Part shown: positions 31,578 to 42,367 of the stretch, piece by piece
Layout: every line of letters begins with the position of its first letter
Position numbering within the stretch: the stretch's first letter is position 1
DNA from: Acinetobacter gandensis
Lineage (GTDB): Bacteria; Pseudomonadota; Gammaproteobacteria; Pseudomonadales; Moraxellaceae
Direction of reading: 5' to 3'
NCBI RefSeq assembly: GCF_001678755.1
Contig: NZ_LZDS01000027.1
Span: 162,900-226,899, forward strand
DNA length: 64,000 bases
Made by a program: the position numbers and the translations under genes
Notes under the pieces: generated by a model
Database searches by the model: none
Seen by the model: the letters and a program-made list of their open reading frames with translations, nothing else
What the model was told of the DNA's origin: nothing

Positions 31578-32027
31578 ATGGTGTCTTTAACTCGCTATTT
31601 TTTCATATTTTTTATCATTTGTTTTGTGATGACCTGTATTTGTGGTGTATTGGCTGCATTATTGCCACAAGGTGTTGGTGGTGTATTAACTGTTGTCCCT
31701 TATTTGGTGGCGATGGTTTTAATTCTGTTTCGCTTTCTTAAAAAAAATAAACGTGCACCGAATCAAACTGAACGTAAAAAGTTTACGCTAGGATTTACCT
31801 TAATTTTTTGGTTTTATAATTTTGCCTTTTTAGTTTTAGGCGTGGCGATTTTCTCACGAAATGATCCTGAAATTTGGCAAAATTTAATGCTCTACCTACA
31901 AAATGCCCAATTTATTAGCATAATTGTGATTATGTTTTTATTGATGGCTATCCCATTGTATTTATTAACCTATTGGTTTTATGGTCCACTTGCCAAGCGT
32001 ATGGCATCGCAAAAGTTTGGTGCTTAA
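31578..32027 (+). CDS. Small four-helix membrane protein (ABZJ_00895-like)
   Basis: Hydrophobic protein of 149 residues with about four membrane segments (about 5-28, 35-50, 66-90, 105-130). There is a basic loop between the second and third. It resembles the ABZJ_00895 family that I recall as common in Acinetobacter and of unknown role. A TATAAT box lies at 31543-31548, a plausible -10 element. Function is unknown. Confidence 0.75.
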   Translation: MVSLTRYFFIFFIICFVMTCICGVLAALLPQGVGGVLTVVPYLVAMVLILFRFLKKNKRAPNQTERKKFTLGFTLIFWFYNFAFLVLGVAIFSRNDPEIWQNLMLYLQNAQFISIIVIMFLLMAIPLYLLTYWFYGPLAKRMASQKFGA

Positions 32028-32090
32028 TGCTTGAACATTCGCTTGTCATCCTCTATAGATAAAGTTTATACAAGTGAATAAGAATAGATT

Positions 32091-33032
32091 ATGCATCAAG
32101 CAACTGTACTACTGACGGGTGGTAGTGGTTTTATTGGTACTCATTTAATTAAAGAACTTTTAGCACAAGATTTTAAAGTGATTAGTCTGAGTCGTAAGGC
32201 TGGACGGGTATCAAAATCGCCTCATTTAACTTGGATACAAAGTTTTGATGAAATGAAGCATGATCGCATTGATTATGTAATTAATTTGGCTGGAGAAAGC
32301 ATCGGGCAAGGGCGTTGGACAGCAACGCGTAAGCAGCAGTTGATAGAGAGTAGAGTGAATACTACGGAATTGCTGTATGAATATTTACATCAACGTAAAA
32401 TTTTTCCGAAATGTATTATTTCTGGTTCTGCCGTGGGCTATTACGGTATTGATGAAACCGAAATGTGGTCATCTGCCTGTGATGAACAAAGTCCAGCGCA
32501 AGCAATATTTATGTCCGAATTATGCCAACGTTGGGAGCATGTGACGGCATTATATCCTGAACAAAATACCCAAATTATTCGCTTGGGTGTAGTGTTAGCC
32601 GCAGGTGGGGGTATTTTGCCACAAATGCTTAGACCGATTCAGATGAATTTGGTCAGTAAAATAGGTCATGGACGTCAGCCACTGGTTTGGGTTCATATAC
32701 AGGATGCCATTCGCGCTATTTTCTATTTAATGAAACAAGCAGATCTTTCTGTTTTACAAACTGAGAACACAGTAAATGTGCGACAAGCAGTTTATAACGT
32801 AGTCGCACCTGAACGTACCACACAAGCAGATTTTGCAATCGTTGCTGCACGTCAGTTAAATAAAAAACCAATGTTTAATATGCCGAGTGTTATTTTTAAA
32901 ATATTGCTTGGTGAGCAAGCTCAATTAATACTTAATGGTCAGTTTGTGAAGCCAAGTGCCTTATTAGCGCAAGGTTTTGAATTTAAATTTCCAACTTTAA
33001 AACAAGCGCTTCAGGACATACTGGGGACATAG
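32091..33032 (+). CDS. TIGR01777-family NAD-dependent epimerase (YfcH-like)
   Basis: Short-chain dehydrogenase/epimerase-fold protein of 313 residues. The Rossmann motif LLTGGSGFIGTHLI lies at the N-terminus. NLAGESIGQGRWT and the central SGSAVGYYG, with the catalytic Tyr, are typical of the YfcH/TIGR01777 group. The C-terminal DUF1731-like segment has AQGFEFKFPTLKQAL. The substrate is unknown. The start follows an AGAATAGATT leader without a strong ribosome-binding site. Confidence 0.9.
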   Translation: MHQATVLLTGGSGFIGTHLIKELLAQDFKVISLSRKAGRVSKSPHLTWIQSFDEMKHDRIDYVINLAGESIGQGRWTATRKQQLIESRVNTTELLYEYLHQRKIFPKCIISGSAVGYYGIDETEMWSSACDEQSPAQAIFMSELCQRWEHVTALYPEQNTQIIRLGVVLAAGGGILPQMLRPIQMNLVSKIGHGRQPLVWVHIQDAIRAIFYLMKQADLSVLQTENTVNVRQAVYNVVAPERTTQADFAIVAARQLNKKPMFNMPSVIFKILLGEQAQLILNGQFVKPSALLAQGFEFKFPTLKQALQDILGT

Positions 33033-33107
33033 TTTTATTGTTGGAATAACTCATTGTACTTACTCTATTTCTCGTTGCTTAAGTTTTCGAATGTTTAGAA
33101 AGGAACT

Positions 33108-34232
33108 TTATTTATACAATGCGATCGCATCCTCATACAGTCGCTGTGGACTGTAATCTTCTGCATTGAAGCTTGGTGTTTGACCCATTATGAGTTCCGC
33201 CAATAATTGAGCAGAAGCAGGTCCCATGCATAAACCATTTCTAAAATGACCAAAGTTTGCCCATAGATTGTCAAACTGTGGCATTTGACCAATATAAGGA
33301 ATGCCTTCTGGGGAGGAAGGGCGTAAACCTGCCCATGATTTTATAATCGGGAATTTCGCCAGTTCAGGCACCATTTCAAAGCACGCTTGTTGAATATGCT
33401 CTAAGGTCACGTTTGTGGTTTGGGTGTCAAAACCACATTGGCGCATACTTGAGCCACAAACAATGTGTCCATCCTGCCGTGGAATGAGGTACATCACCTT
33501 GTTCATACACATCGTAGACAGCCAATCTTTTGGAGTTTTAAACAGCAGCATTTGTCCTTGAACAGGTTGTACTGGAATCTCGATTTCTAATTGCTCGCTC
33601 CATTTTGCTGACCAAGCACCAGTTGCCAGTACATATTGATCTGCGAAATGTTGTTGACCATCTGCAGTGCGAATCGCGACTAATCGTTGTTGCTGTGTAT
33701 TTAAGTCAGTAACAGGGCAATGCTCATGAATGATTACATTAGGATGTTGCTGTAAATATGACTTCAACGATTGTAATAGCCGTGGATTACGAACATTGGC
33801 AAGCTGCGGAAAATAGATCGCGTGTTGAAGTTGAGGTGAAACTAAGGAGTTAACTTGCTCAATTTGTTCATGCTGTAAATATTCAGCCTGTTGCATTGGG
33901 TCTAAATGCTGATGTGCATAATCCAAACCAATTTCAAAATCATCTTCATCAAAGATCAACATGCCCGTTTCATGAATTTCAAAATCAATGCCTGTGACAG
34001 GTTTTAATTTTTCATTCCATTTGAGGTAGCCTTGTTTGCCATATCGTGCAAGGGCATTCACTTCCTGCGGATAACGCCACGGATACATTGGCGATAAAAT
34101 GCCACCTCCAGCCCATGATGCTGCTGAACCTGTTTGCTGTTGATCGAAAAGTGTTACGGTGCAACCCCGTTCCACCAACTCCAATGCGGTGAGTAAACCG
34201 CTGACACCCGCCCCAATAATGGCAATATGCAT
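33108..34232 (-). CDS. thiO: Glycine oxidase ThiO (FAD-dependent)
   Basis: DadA/ThiO-type flavoprotein oxidase of 374 residues. It starts with the FAD-binding motif IAIIGAGVSGLLTALEL. The C-terminal GLRPSSPEGIPYIG and NFGHFRNGLCMGPASAQLL match ThiO proteins, which oxidise glycine to iminoglycine for the thiazole ring of thiamine. No other thi genes are adjacent, so a different amino-acid oxidase role cannot be excluded. It is downstream of hemB but separated by a terminator. Confidence 0.87.
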   Translation of the reverse strand: MHIAIIGAGVSGLLTALELVERGCTVTLFDQQQTGSAASWAGGGILSPMYPWRYPQEVNALARYGKQGYLKWNEKLKPVTGIDFEIHETGMLIFDEDDFEIGLDYAHQHLDPMQQAEYLQHEQIEQVNSLVSPQLQHAIYFPQLANVRNPRLLQSLKSYLQQHPNVIIHEHCPVTDLNTQQQRLVAIRTADGQQHFADQYVLATGAWSAKWSEQLEIEIPVQPVQGQMLLFKTPKDWLSTMCMNKVMYLIPRQDGHIVCGSSMRQCGFDTQTTNVTLEHIQQACFEMVPELAKFPIIKSWAGLRPSSPEGIPYIGQMPQFDNLWANFGHFRNGLCMGPASAQLLAELIMGQTPSFNAEDYSPQRLYEDAIALYK

Positions 34233-34364
34233 TGCTGATATACCGATTTGATTTGAGAGAATTTAAAAAAGGCTAAAAAGATAGCTTAGCCATCATCCAT
34301 GATGCTGAGTCAATAATGAAGAATTTTATAAAACTAAAATGGTTCACAGCTGTAAAAGGCTCAA

Positions 34365-34401
34365 CAATAAAAAAGCCTCCCTGTTTTGAAACAGGAAGGC
34401 T
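34365..34401 (-). terminator. Terminator of hemB
   Basis: Inverted repeat AGCCTCCCTGTTT / AACAGGAAGGCT (34374-34401) with an A run on its left side, which reads as a U run on the minus strand. It lies 10 bp past the hemB stop. Confidence 0.9.
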
Positions 34402-34411
34402 GGTTCTGACT

Positions 34412-35503
<1,092 letters not shown>

Positions 35504-35532
35504 TTATTCAATGACAGTAATTCGAGTAGGCT

Positions 35533-36030
35533 ATGACAGATGTAACTAAAAATTGGACCGGCAATATTGATTTAAACTCGAATATTGAAATCAACACCTT
35601 ATTAGAAGGCATTGCTCAAGCCTTTAACAGTTCACCTTTCTTTGTCCATAATGCAATGAAGATGAGTGTAATTGATGGTCAAATCGAAGCACGTGTCGAT
35701 ATGGCGAGTAATTTAATCGGCAATGTGGCATTCCAAATTTTACATGGGGGGGTTGCTGCGACCTTACTTGATAGCATTGGTGGTATTTCAGCGATGGCTG
35801 AATTGTATAAAAAGGCCACAGCTGAAGATTTAGCAGAAACCAGTAAAAAAGTATCCCGTTTAGCGACCGTCGACATGCGTGTGGACTATCTAGCACCTGG
35901 TCGTGGGCAGTATTTTGTAGCTCGTGCCGAAACTTTACGTTTAGGGCGTAAGGGGTGCACTATGCGCATGACCATGCTGAATGACGAAGGTAAGGCGATT
36001 GCAACTGCGATAGCCTCATATGCTTACTAA
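35533..36030 (+). CDS. Hotdog-fold thioesterase (YigI-like)
   Basis: PaaI/YigI-type thioesterase of 165 residues. The hotdog helix carries ILHGGVAATLLDSIGGI, the usual HGG active-site region. VDMRVDYLAPGRGQYF and LNDEGKAIATAIASYAY form the later strands. The probable substrates are acyl-CoA thioesters, by family. It is divergent from hemB. Confidence 0.9.
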   Translation: MTDVTKNWTGNIDLNSNIEINTLLEGIAQAFNSSPFFVHNAMKMSVIDGQIEARVDMASNLIGNVAFQILHGGVAATLLDSIGGISAMAELYKKATAEDLAETSKKVSRLATVDMRVDYLAPGRGQYFVARAETLRLGRKGCTMRMTMLNDEGKAIATAIASYAY

Positions 36031-36327
36031 GTGATTGGCTTAAGCAGGTATTAAGCTAAATCTATAATAATTATAAAAATGATCGTTTAGATTGGGCTGC
36101 AATTGATGAAAATAAGTTGTGGCCCAATAAAAAAAGACTGACCAGTTACATTTTCCATTCTCAAAATATGATTTTTTAGCCTTAAAATGCCGGAAATTTA
36201 AAGAAGAAAGACTTTCTCATCGACACCATGATCTGACAGTAATGTCTAACGGTGCTTTGATTGATCGCTGTGATTAGTCAGAGTGCGATGATGCCATGAC
36301 CAAGTCCGCTGGATTTAGGATAAATCT

Positions 36328-37479
36328 ATGACAGATACCTTAAGTACGCTGCCAGAAACAACGCAGTCAGATCAACCTTCCGATCAGGAACTTAAAGCAC
36401 GCAGAAAAAAAGGCCTCGGTATCGTGGCTATATTGATTGTGATTGCTTTGGTGATTTATCTGATCTGGTCTGTATTTTTTAATCATTCAGTCAGTACGGA
36501 CAATGCCTATGTTGGTGCTGAAACTGCATCTGTAACTTCAATGGTGACAGGGCAAGTGGCTGACGTGTTGGTTAGTGATACACAGCAAGTCAAAAAAGGT
36601 GATGTGCTGGTTCGCATTGATGCACGTGATGCAGAAATTGCTTTAGCACAAGCACAAGCTGAATTGCTCAAAGCCAAACGTCAATATAAGCAAACTGCAG
36701 CCAACAGCAGCTCTTTAAACTCGCAAATTTTTGTCAGTGATGATGCTATACATAGTGCAGAAGCACAGGTGGCTAAAGCACAGGCAGATTTGGGCAAGGC
36801 TCAAGATGAATTGCAACGTCGTCAACAATTGGCGGCTTCTGGTGCAATTTCTAAAGAAGAACTCAGTACCGCGCAAAGTGCAGTTAATACCGCAAAAGCT
36901 GGTTTGGATGTCGCGCAGGCAGGTCTTGCACAAGCGAAATCTAGTCAAAAGGCTGCGCAAAGCAATAAAGCAGCCAATGATGCACTGATTCAAGACAGCA
37001 ATGAAAATTCAACGCCAGATGTTCTAGTTGCACAAGCACGCGTACAACAAGCGCAATTGGACTTAGAACGTACCCAAATTAAAGCGCCATTTGATGGGGT
37101 GGTGACGCGTCGCAATATTCAAGTTGGTCAACGCATTGCACCGGGAACCACGCTGTTAATGGTAGTGCCTGTGACTCAGCTTTATGTGGATGCTAACTTT
37201 AAAGAAAGCCAATTGGCGGGTGTCAAACCGGGTCAAAAAGTTGAGCTTACGTCAGATCTGTATGGTGACAAAGTCAAATTTAAGGGCACAGTGACGGGTT
37301 TTTCGGGTGGTACAGGTTCAGCTTTTGCTTTGATTCCTGCGCAGAATGCAACAGGTAACTGGATTAAAGTGGTTCAGCGCTTACCTGTACGGATTCGTTT
37401 GGATCCCAAAGAGTTGGCAGAACATCCGCTACGTGTGGGACTGTCAATGGAAGCGACGATTGATTTAAAATCGAAGTAG
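36328..37479 (+). CDS. emrA: HlyD-family efflux adaptor EmrA
   Basis: Periplasmic membrane-fusion protein of 383 residues with one N-terminal membrane anchor (about 30-50). Next come the biotinyl-lipoyl half motif VSTDNAYVGAE, a long alpha-helical hairpin (about 100-215), and the second lipoyl half IKAPFDGVVTRRNIQVGQRI. It links an inner-membrane pump to an outer-membrane channel. It is followed six bases later by emrB. The 297-bp region before it shows no ORF; it presumably contains the promoter. Confidence 0.94.
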   Translation: MTDTLSTLPETTQSDQPSDQELKARRKKGLGIVAILIVIALVIYLIWSVFFNHSVSTDNAYVGAETASVTSMVTGQVADVLVSDTQQVKKGDVLVRIDARDAEIALAQAQAELLKAKRQYKQTAANSSSLNSQIFVSDDAIHSAEAQVAKAQADLGKAQDELQRRQQLAASGAISKEELSTAQSAVNTAKAGLDVAQAGLAQAKSSQKAAQSNKAANDALIQDSNENSTPDVLVAQARVQQAQLDLERTQIKAPFDGVVTRRNIQVGQRIAPGTTLLMVVPVTQLYVDANFKESQLAGVKPGQKVELTSDLYGDKVKFKGTVTGFSGGTGSAFALIPAQNATGNWIKVVQRLPVRIRLDPKELAEHPLRVGLSMEATIDLKSK

Positions 37480-37485
37480 TTACTT

Positions 37486-39012
37486 ATGAATCAGCCTATG
37501 CAAATGACTGACCTGAAAGGTGGTCGCCTGATTCTTGCTGCTTTGGTCTTGGCATTGGCCAACTTTATGGTCGTGCTGGACATGACCATTGCCAATGTCT
37601 CTGTTCCGCATATTACCGGTAGCCTTGCCGTGTCTGCTTCGCAAGGTACATGGGTCATTACCTCTTACGCTGTTGCAGAAGCCATTTGTGTACCTTTAAC
37701 TGGTTGGTTGGCAGGGCGTTTTGGCTCTGTACGTGTCTTCGTCATCAGTCTGTTTGGCTTTACGCTATTTTCTATCTTGTGTGGTTTATCCACAAGCTTG
37801 GAAATGTTGGTATTTTGCCGAATTGGGCAAGGTTTATTTGGCGGCCCGATTATGCCGCTTAGTCAAACCTTATTAATGCGTATTTTCCCACCTGAAAAGC
37901 AATCGCAAGCTATGGGCATGTGGGCTATGACTACTGTAGTCGGGCCAATTCTAGGGCCGATTTTAGGTGGTACGATTAGTGACAATATGTCGTGGCATTG
38001 GATTTTCTTTATCAATATTCCCGTTGGAATTGGTTGTGCCATTGCGGCTATGCGCTTGCTCAAAACAGCTGAAACCCCAACACAGAAATTGAAAATTGAT
38101 CGTGGCGGATTGTTGTTATTGGTGCTGTGGATTGGTGCTTTACAGCTGATGCTTGACTTGGGGCATGAACGCGATTGGTTTAACAGTCCATTTATTGTGG
38201 TCTTAGCACTCACAGCCTTTGTCGGTTTGATTGTTTTTACCATTTGGGAGCTGACAGAGCGGCATCCTGTGGTGAATATTTTGTTGTTTAAATATCGAAG
38301 TTTTACCATTTCGGTATTGGCATTAGCCTTTGGTTTTGGTGCATTCTTCGGCAGTATTGTCCTGATTCCGCAGTGGTTGCAGATTAACTTGGGTTATACC
38401 GCAACGTGGGCTGGTTATTTAACCGCGACTATGGGCGTGGGAAGTCTGACCATGTCACCAATTGTGGCAAAATTGGCAACCAAATATGATCAACGTGCCT
38501 TAGCCAGCTTTGGTTTAAGCATCCTAGGTGGTGTGACGCTCATGCGTGCCTTTTGGACCACGGATGCAGACTTTATGGCCTTGGCTTTACCGCAGATATT
38601 ACAAGGTTTTGCCGTGCCATTTTTCTTTATTCCTTTGTCCAATATGGCCTTAGCATCTGTACTGCCACAAGACATGGCATCAGCAGCGGGTTTAATGAAC
38701 TTCTTACGGACCATGGCAGGGGCTATTGGCGCATCGATTGCTGTTACCATTTGGGATGATCACACCAAAGTAGCGCGTAGTGAAATGATGAGCAGTTTAC
38801 ATGTCACTGAAGTCCAGAACACTTTGGTGAATACAGGGATGAGTTCCGAAGCAGCATTAGGTTATATTTCTAGTTTGGTGGATAAAGAAGCCTTAACACT
38901 TTCAGCCAATCATGTGTTTTTAGTCTTGGCAGGGATATTTATTTTTGCTGCGATGATTATTTGGCTGTGCCCACGACCTAAAGCGGGCGTAGGTGGCGGG
39001 CATGCACATTAA
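37486..39012 (+). CDS. emrB: DHA2-family MFS multidrug exporter EmrB
   Basis: Fourteen-segment drug:H+ antiporter of 508 residues. Motif C of drug antiporters (VVGPILGPILGG) and the DHA2 motif D1 (LDMTIANVSVPHI) are visible, and WITSYAVAEAI is typical of EmrB. It forms a tripartite pump with EmrA; the outer-membrane partner is not encoded here. It ends in a histidine/glycine-rich tail. It closes a two-gene operon with a terminator. Confidence 0.94.
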   Translation: MNQPMQMTDLKGGRLILAALVLALANFMVVLDMTIANVSVPHITGSLAVSASQGTWVITSYAVAEAICVPLTGWLAGRFGSVRVFVISLFGFTLFSILCGLSTSLEMLVFCRIGQGLFGGPIMPLSQTLLMRIFPPEKQSQAMGMWAMTTVVGPILGPILGGTISDNMSWHWIFFINIPVGIGCAIAAMRLLKTAETPTQKLKIDRGGLLLLVLWIGALQLMLDLGHERDWFNSPFIVVLALTAFVGLIVFTIWELTERHPVVNILLFKYRSFTISVLALAFGFGAFFGSIVLIPQWLQINLGYTATWAGYLTATMGVGSLTMSPIVAKLATKYDQRALASFGLSILGGVTLMRAFWTTDADFMALALPQILQGFAVPFFFIPLSNMALASVLPQDMASAAGLMNFLRTMAGAIGASIAVTIWDDHTKVARSEMMSSLHVTEVQNTLVNTGMSSEAALGYISSLVDKEALTLSANHVFLVLAGIFIFAAMIIWLCPRPKAGVGGGHAH

Positions 39013-39043
39013 AAATGTGTCTGCGAAGCAATAAGAAAGCCCC

Positions 39044-39073
39044 AAAAAAAACCGCTTGTTAAAGCGGTTTTTT
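39044..39073. terminator. Bidirectional terminator between emrB and glpK
   Basis: Twelve-base-pair stem (AAAAAACCGCTT / AAGCGGTTTTTT) with a GTTA loop between convergent genes. Confidence 0.92.
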
Positions 39074-39125
39074 ATTGCATCAGTTGTCTTAACGAATGCT
39101 TATTTAACGAATAATTTTTGTGTTG

Positions 39126-40610
39126 TTAAAGATCTGAACGTGCCCGTTTCAAGGCTGATTGCCATTGCTGTAAATGGTATTCACGTTGATCGCTTTGCAT
39201 TTTTGGTTCAAAGGCACGATCTAGCTGCCAGGACTGAGAGATTTCATCAAGGCTGGAAAATACGCCAGATTTTAAACCAGCCATCGCTGCTGCACCCCAA
39301 GCGGTGGATTCCAGCATTTTTGGACGCAACACAGGTACATTCAGCAGGTCAGCCTGAAACTGCATCAACATATCATTACAGCTGGCGCCACCATCGACTC
39401 GTAATTCTTTCAACGGGCTAGACAAGTCAGATTGCATCGCGGTCAGAACATCCGAAACTTGAAAGGCGATGGACTCAAGGGCTGCACGGGCAATGTGGGA
39501 TTTATTGGTCCCACGCGACATGCCGCAGAGTAGAGCACGTGCATCGCTGTCCCAATGCGGCGCACCTAGACCTGTAAATGCCGGAACCAATACCACGCCA
39601 TCGGTATGTTCAACCTGACAAGCTAAGCGTTCTACATCATTACTTTTTTGAATAATTCCCAAGCCATCACGTAGCCATTGCACAATTGCACCCGCCATAA
39701 AGACACTGCCTTCGAGTGCATAATGGGTTTGGTTTTGTGCTTTCCACGCCAATGTCGAGAGTAGTTTATTTTGACTATATTGAACTTCAGTGCCGGTATT
39801 AAACAACATGAAACAGCCTGTACCGTAGGTATTTTTGGCTGTACCGGCTTCAAAACAAGATTGACCAAATAGCGCAGATTGTTGATCACCTAAAATGCCA
39901 GTAATTGGAATATTTGCGCCAAGTAGACCGGTGGCGGTATCTGCAATGTATTCATCTGAACTGATGATTTTTGGGAGTACCGATAAGGGGATATCGAATA
40001 ATGCTAAAAGTTCTTCATCCCACGTTTGCTGCTGTAAGTTCATTAGCATGGTGCGAGAAGCATTACTGGCTTCAATCACATGTTGCGCACCTTGGGTGAG
40101 ATTCCACACCAACCAACTATCAATTGTTCCAAAAGCTACATGACCTTGCTGTGCCAGTTCTCGTAAACCCTGAACGTGTTCGAGTAACCAGACCAATTTT
40201 CCCGCACTGAAGTATGGGTCTATACGTAAACCAGTTTTTCTATGAATGATGTCATTTAGGTTTTGTTGCGTCAGTTGATTACACCATTCAGTGGCACGAC
40301 GGTCTTGCCAGACAATTGCAGGGGCAAGGGGTTGTCCACTTCGTTTGTCCCACACGACGGTGGTTTCACGTTGGTTGGTTAAACCTATGGCTTTAATGTC
40401 TTTGGCAAGTATACGTGCAGATGCCAATGCTTGTTGCACAACAGCAATTTGCGTACTCCAAATTTCTTGTGCATCTTGCTCGACCCAACCTGAATGTGGT
40501 GTTCGAATGTGGGTTTCACGTTGAGCCGTCGCTTGAATTTGACCGTGTTCATTAAAAATAATGGCGCGGCTAGATGTCGTTCCTTGATCGAGCGCTAATA
40601 AAAAGCTCAT
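39126..40610 (-). CDS. glpK: Glycerol kinase
   Basis: FGGY-family kinase that phosphorylates glycerol to glycerol 3-phosphate; 494 residues. Conserved features are LALDQGTTSSRAIIF at the N-terminus, GLTNQRETTVVWDK, GILGDQQSALFGQ and RVDGGASCNDMLMQFQAD. No glpD, glpF or glpR is adjacent, so it is a single-gene unit here. It is divergent from ssrA across a short AT-rich spacer. Confidence 0.96.
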   Translation of the reverse strand: MSFLLALDQGTTSSRAIIFNEHGQIQATAQRETHIRTPHSGWVEQDAQEIWSTQIAVVQQALASARILAKDIKAIGLTNQRETTVVWDKRSGQPLAPAIVWQDRRATEWCNQLTQQNLNDIIHRKTGLRIDPYFSAGKLVWLLEHVQGLRELAQQGHVAFGTIDSWLVWNLTQGAQHVIEASNASRTMLMNLQQQTWDEELLALFDIPLSVLPKIISSDEYIADTATGLLGANIPITGILGDQQSALFGQSCFEAGTAKNTYGTGCFMLFNTGTEVQYSQNKLLSTLAWKAQNQTHYALEGSVFMAGAIVQWLRDGLGIIQKSNDVERLACQVEHTDGVVLVPAFTGLGAPHWDSDARALLCGMSRGTNKSHIARAALESIAFQVSDVLTAMQSDLSSPLKELRVDGGASCNDMLMQFQADLLNVPVLRPKMLESTAWGAAAMAGLKSGVFSSLDEISQSWQLDRAFEPKMQSDQREYHLQQWQSALKRARSDL

Positions 40611-40739
40611 AATTTTTCTTTGTTAAGCCTTGAAAATGAAAATATTAGCGCAATTATGTAATTAAGCGCATTCAAAAGTGTAAATGTGTAGAAAATACAT
40701 CGTATTTTTTATCAGTTATGCTATGATTGTTCTTACTTT

Positions 40740-41099
40740 GGGGATGTTTCTGGCTTCGACGCTGGTGATGAAACTCATAGATGCATGTCGAGAGCGCATT
40801 TTCTCTCGTAAATCAAATTTGCATATTTTAGTCGCAAACGACGAAACTTACGCTCTAGCTGCCTAAGGGCAGCTTGTCCGCATCCCTGAATACTTGTGGT
40901 TAGGGGTCCCGACTGAAGCGAACGCACACAAGTCCGTATAAGATCAAGCCTTGGGGTCTTATACTAAATCTTAAAGGATCGCGATTTGTACCCTGTTCGT
41001 CGGGTCACAAAGAGCTAAATCAATAGACGATATCTAAGCATGTAGTATTCTCGAGCGTAGTGCTGGCGGACGCGGGTTCAACTCCCGCCATCTCCACCA
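40740..41099 (+). ncRNA. ssrA: Transfer-messenger RNA (tmRNA)
   Basis: Rescues stalled ribosomes by trans-translation. The 5' end GGGGATG pairs with CATCTCC before the 3' ACCA, forming the tRNA-like acceptor stem. The T arm GGTTCAACTCC is next to it. The resume codon GCA is at 40834, and the tag ANDETYALAA plus stop spans 40834-40866. The CCA is encoded. The 3' end is a well-known integration target, and the integrase gene lies about 100 bp downstream. Confidence 0.97.
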
Positions 41100-41117
41100 A
41101 AATTCTTGTTATAAATC

Positions 41118-41143
41118 AGCCACTTATATTAAGTGGCTTTTTT
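41118..41143 (+). terminator. Terminator downstream of ssrA
   Basis: Nine-base-pair stem (AGCCACTTA / TAAGTGGCT) with a TAT loop and a T run, 18 bp after the mature tmRNA end. If the island's att core is inside ssrA, this terminator was brought in by the island. Confidence 0.88.
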
Positions 41144-41197
41144 ATTGCCACACATTTGCCACATTTTTCATTGCAAGAGCTTTTGATTTCGACGTAT

Positions 41198-42367
41198 TTA
41201 GGCTGTACGAGTTACGCTAAGTTTCGCAATTTCTTGCTTATTTTTATCCCCATGCAACCATTTTGTATAGCGTTTGATCAGCATTTGTAGACTATGTCCA
41301 AGTTGATCGGCTACAAACATTGGATTGACGCCATCCATCAGCAACATCGTCGCATAAGTATGCCTTGCATTGTATGCAGGGCGGTGACGTATAGAACACG
41401 CTTTCATCGCTTCTACAAGACGCTCTCTAGGTGGTTTTTCATTAAAGAAGGGTTCCTTAGTCTTAGGACATAGCATCACATAGTCTGTTTGGTAGCCTTG
41501 ATCCTTTTTAAATTGAAGCAAAGCTTTCAAAGCCAGAGTTGATCGTTCATTCAGATATACTTCTCGAGACGTATGTGTTTTTGTCACCTTTTTTTCTAAA
41601 CCACGTACACGGCTTTTGTTAACTTTGAATGTGCCATTGAACCAATCGATATCACTTTCTCTAAGAGCAATCATTTCGGAAGGTCTACAGCCTGTCCAGA
41701 AGGCAAACTCAAAATACCACCGATAAAATTTGTCCTCATCATGTAAGCTTTTGTCGAGCCAAGCTAGTAAGGCTTCCATCTCCTTACGTGTGAAGGGGTC
41801 AGGTGTTTCCACCTGAACCTTACGATTCTGAATTTTATTCATAGGGTTTACAGAAATCTGATTATGCTTAACAGCCAACTCGAAAACTCCACGTAAAGGC
41901 GTGGCGCAATTATTAAATGTTTTCGCTGTTTGAAAATCACGATCGATAATGACTTCCTCAATATCTTCAGTCGTGATATTGGCTATTGGTGTTAATGCAA
42001 AATAAGGCATCCAATGACATTCTAAAATTTTGCGATAGCCATTTTTTGAATCTTTATTGGCAATCGAAAACTTTAAAAATTTTTGTGCAACTTCTTGAAA
42101 TAAGACTTGCTGACCATCCATTGATTCAGTTTCTGTAACATCAAGGCCTTTTGCTTGAGCAATATCTTTTTCAGTCAATAGTCCCCATTTGGCTTTATTT
42201 ATGAGGTCACTTCTAATTTTAGCGGCTGTACGGATACCTTCCGCAGTCGGCGGGTGTGGGAGTGTAATGTAGTAGCGCTGCTTTTTAGAGGTGAAGTTGA
42301 TTTCGAGTGCATTCTCCCTAATTCTAACGCCGGTTGGTAACGTTTTTGAGTTTGTTCTGTCAACCAT
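41198..42367 (-). CDS. Tyrosine recombinase/integrase
   Basis: Phage-type site-specific recombinase of 389 residues, presumably acting at ssrA. The N-terminal arm-binding domain (TGVRIRENALEINFTSKKQR) resembles the DUF3596 type. The catalytic domain has the first Arg in TGCRPSE (about 225), then YNARHTYAT (Arg of box II, with Tyr where His is usual), LGHS, and the nucleophile Tyr in LIKRYTKW (about 368). It points away from the excisionase gene and toward ssrA. Its start lies 169 bases inside the excisionase gene. Confidence 0.93.
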   Translation of the reverse strand: MVDRTNSKTLPTGVRIRENALEINFTSKKQRYYITLPHPPTAEGIRTAAKIRSDLINKAKWGLLTEKDIAQAKGLDVTETESMDGQQVLFQEVAQKFLKFSIANKDSKNGYRKILECHWMPYFALTPIANITTEDIEEVIIDRDFQTAKTFNNCATPLRGVFELAVKHNQISVNPMNKIQNRKVQVETPDPFTRKEMEALLAWLDKSLHDEDKFYRWYFEFAFWTGCRPSEMIALRESDIDWFNGTFKVNKSRVRGLEKKVTKTHTSREVYLNERSTLALKALLQFKKDQGYQTDYVMLCPKTKEPFFNEKPPRERLVEAMKACSIRHRPAYNARHTYATMLLMDGVNPMFVADQLGHSLQMLIKRYTKWLHGDKNKQEIAKLSVTRTA

